Positions 5,356-5,584 of a stretch of DNA of 5,584 bases are shown piece by piece. Under the pieces are notes generated by a model, which saw nothing but the letters and a program-made list of their open reading frames with translations, made no database searches and was not told the origin of the DNA. Numbering within the stretch: the stretch's first letter is position 1; each line of letters opens with the position of its first letter. The stretch comes from Sulfurovum sp. (GTDB lineage Bacteria > Campylobacterota > Campylobacteria > Campylobacterales > Sulfurovaceae), in assembly GCA_027046415.1 (NCBI GenBank), contig JALTYW010000033.1, forward strand, positions 1-5,584. The letters run 5' to 3'. A program made the position numbers and the translations under genes.

Positions 5356-5584
5356 ATGTTTACAAGATTTAGACGCAAAAGAATCCACCCTGTACTCCGA
5401 GACCTGCTGCAGGAGACCACATTGAGTGTCAATGACTTCATCTATCCGCTCTTTGTCAAGAGCGGTGAGGGAGTCAAAGAGGAGGTTGCCTCTATGCCTG
5501 GTGTCTACCAGATGAGTATTGACGAGATTGTCAAGGAGTGTGACAACCTCAAAGCACTCGGTATCAAGTCGATCATCCTCTTTG
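5356..5584 (+). CDS. hemB: Porphobilinogen synthase (delta-aminolevulinic acid dehydratase), N-terminal part
   Basis: HemB condenses two 5-aminolevulinate molecules to porphobilinogen, the first pyrrole of heme and other tetrapyrroles, in the cytosol. The frame is open from the ATG to the right edge and gives 76 residues out of roughly 320-330 expected; the catalytic lysines and metal-binding cysteines lie outside the window. What is visible is typical of the N-terminal arm and first barrel elements: FRRKRIHPVLRDLLQET at residues 4-20, NDFIYPLFVKSG at 26-37, ASMPGVYQMSIDEIVKE at 45-61, and LGIKSIILF at the end. It is divergent from ribA, an arrangement I recall in Campylobacter jejuni (hemB, ribA, rsmG neighbours). 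A GAGG site supports the start. Confidence 0.95.
   Translation, partial: MFTRFRRKRIHPVLRDLLQETTLSVNDFIYPLFVKSGEGVKEEVASMPGVYQMSIDEIVKECDNLKALGIKSIILF

Overview
The window reads as ordinary chromosome from a Campylobacterota (epsilonproteobacterial) organism. A Sulfurovum- or Sulfurimonas-like genome is my best guess. This rests on the tight ribA-rsmG order with hemB divergent from it, which I recall from Campylobacter jejuni; on the 71-aa PP0621-type zinc-ribbon membrane protein; and on promoters that have good -10 boxes but poor -35 boxes. The assignment is an inference, not proof.

Layout. (1) Bases 1-264 hold the C-terminal end of an unrecognised plus-strand gene. (2) Bases 265-328 hold a promoter with an extended -10 box and a strong ribosome binding site. 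They lead into pyrB (aspartate carbamoyltransferase), followed 12 bases later by pabB (aminodeoxychorismate synthase component I), which starts with GTG. (3) pabB ends 34 bases from the end of a convergent minus-strand gene. (4) Bases 5263 down to 2265 form one compact minus-strand operon of six genes: ribA, rsmG, a PP0621-type zinc-ribbon membrane protein, a 127-aa protein of unknown function, a rhomboid-family intramembrane serine protease, and a lipoprotein with a possible Cys-His-Asp triad. Every junction is either an overlap (4 and 20 bases) or a gap of 4-16 bases, so co-transcription and translational coupling are likely. (5) Bases 5264-5355 are the divergent ribA/hemB intergenic region, carrying a heptanucleotide tandem repeat, a -10 box very close to the ribA start codon, and the hemB ribosome binding site. 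(6) The 5' end of hemB (porphobilinogen synthase) runs off the right edge.

The well-understood genes serve primary metabolism: pyrimidine (pyrB), folate (pabB), riboflavin (ribA) and heme (hemB) synthesis, plus 16S rRNA methylation (rsmG). The distal half of the minus operon is less understood and is enriched in envelope proteins: a single-pass zinc ribbon, a polytopic protease and a lipoprotein. I see no mobile element, tRNA, rRNA, CRISPR array or defence system. No stretch longer than about 100 bases lacks a gene. The points most worth a second look are the possible leaderless ribA transcript, the heptamer repeat beside it, and the rhomboid/lipoprotein pair.
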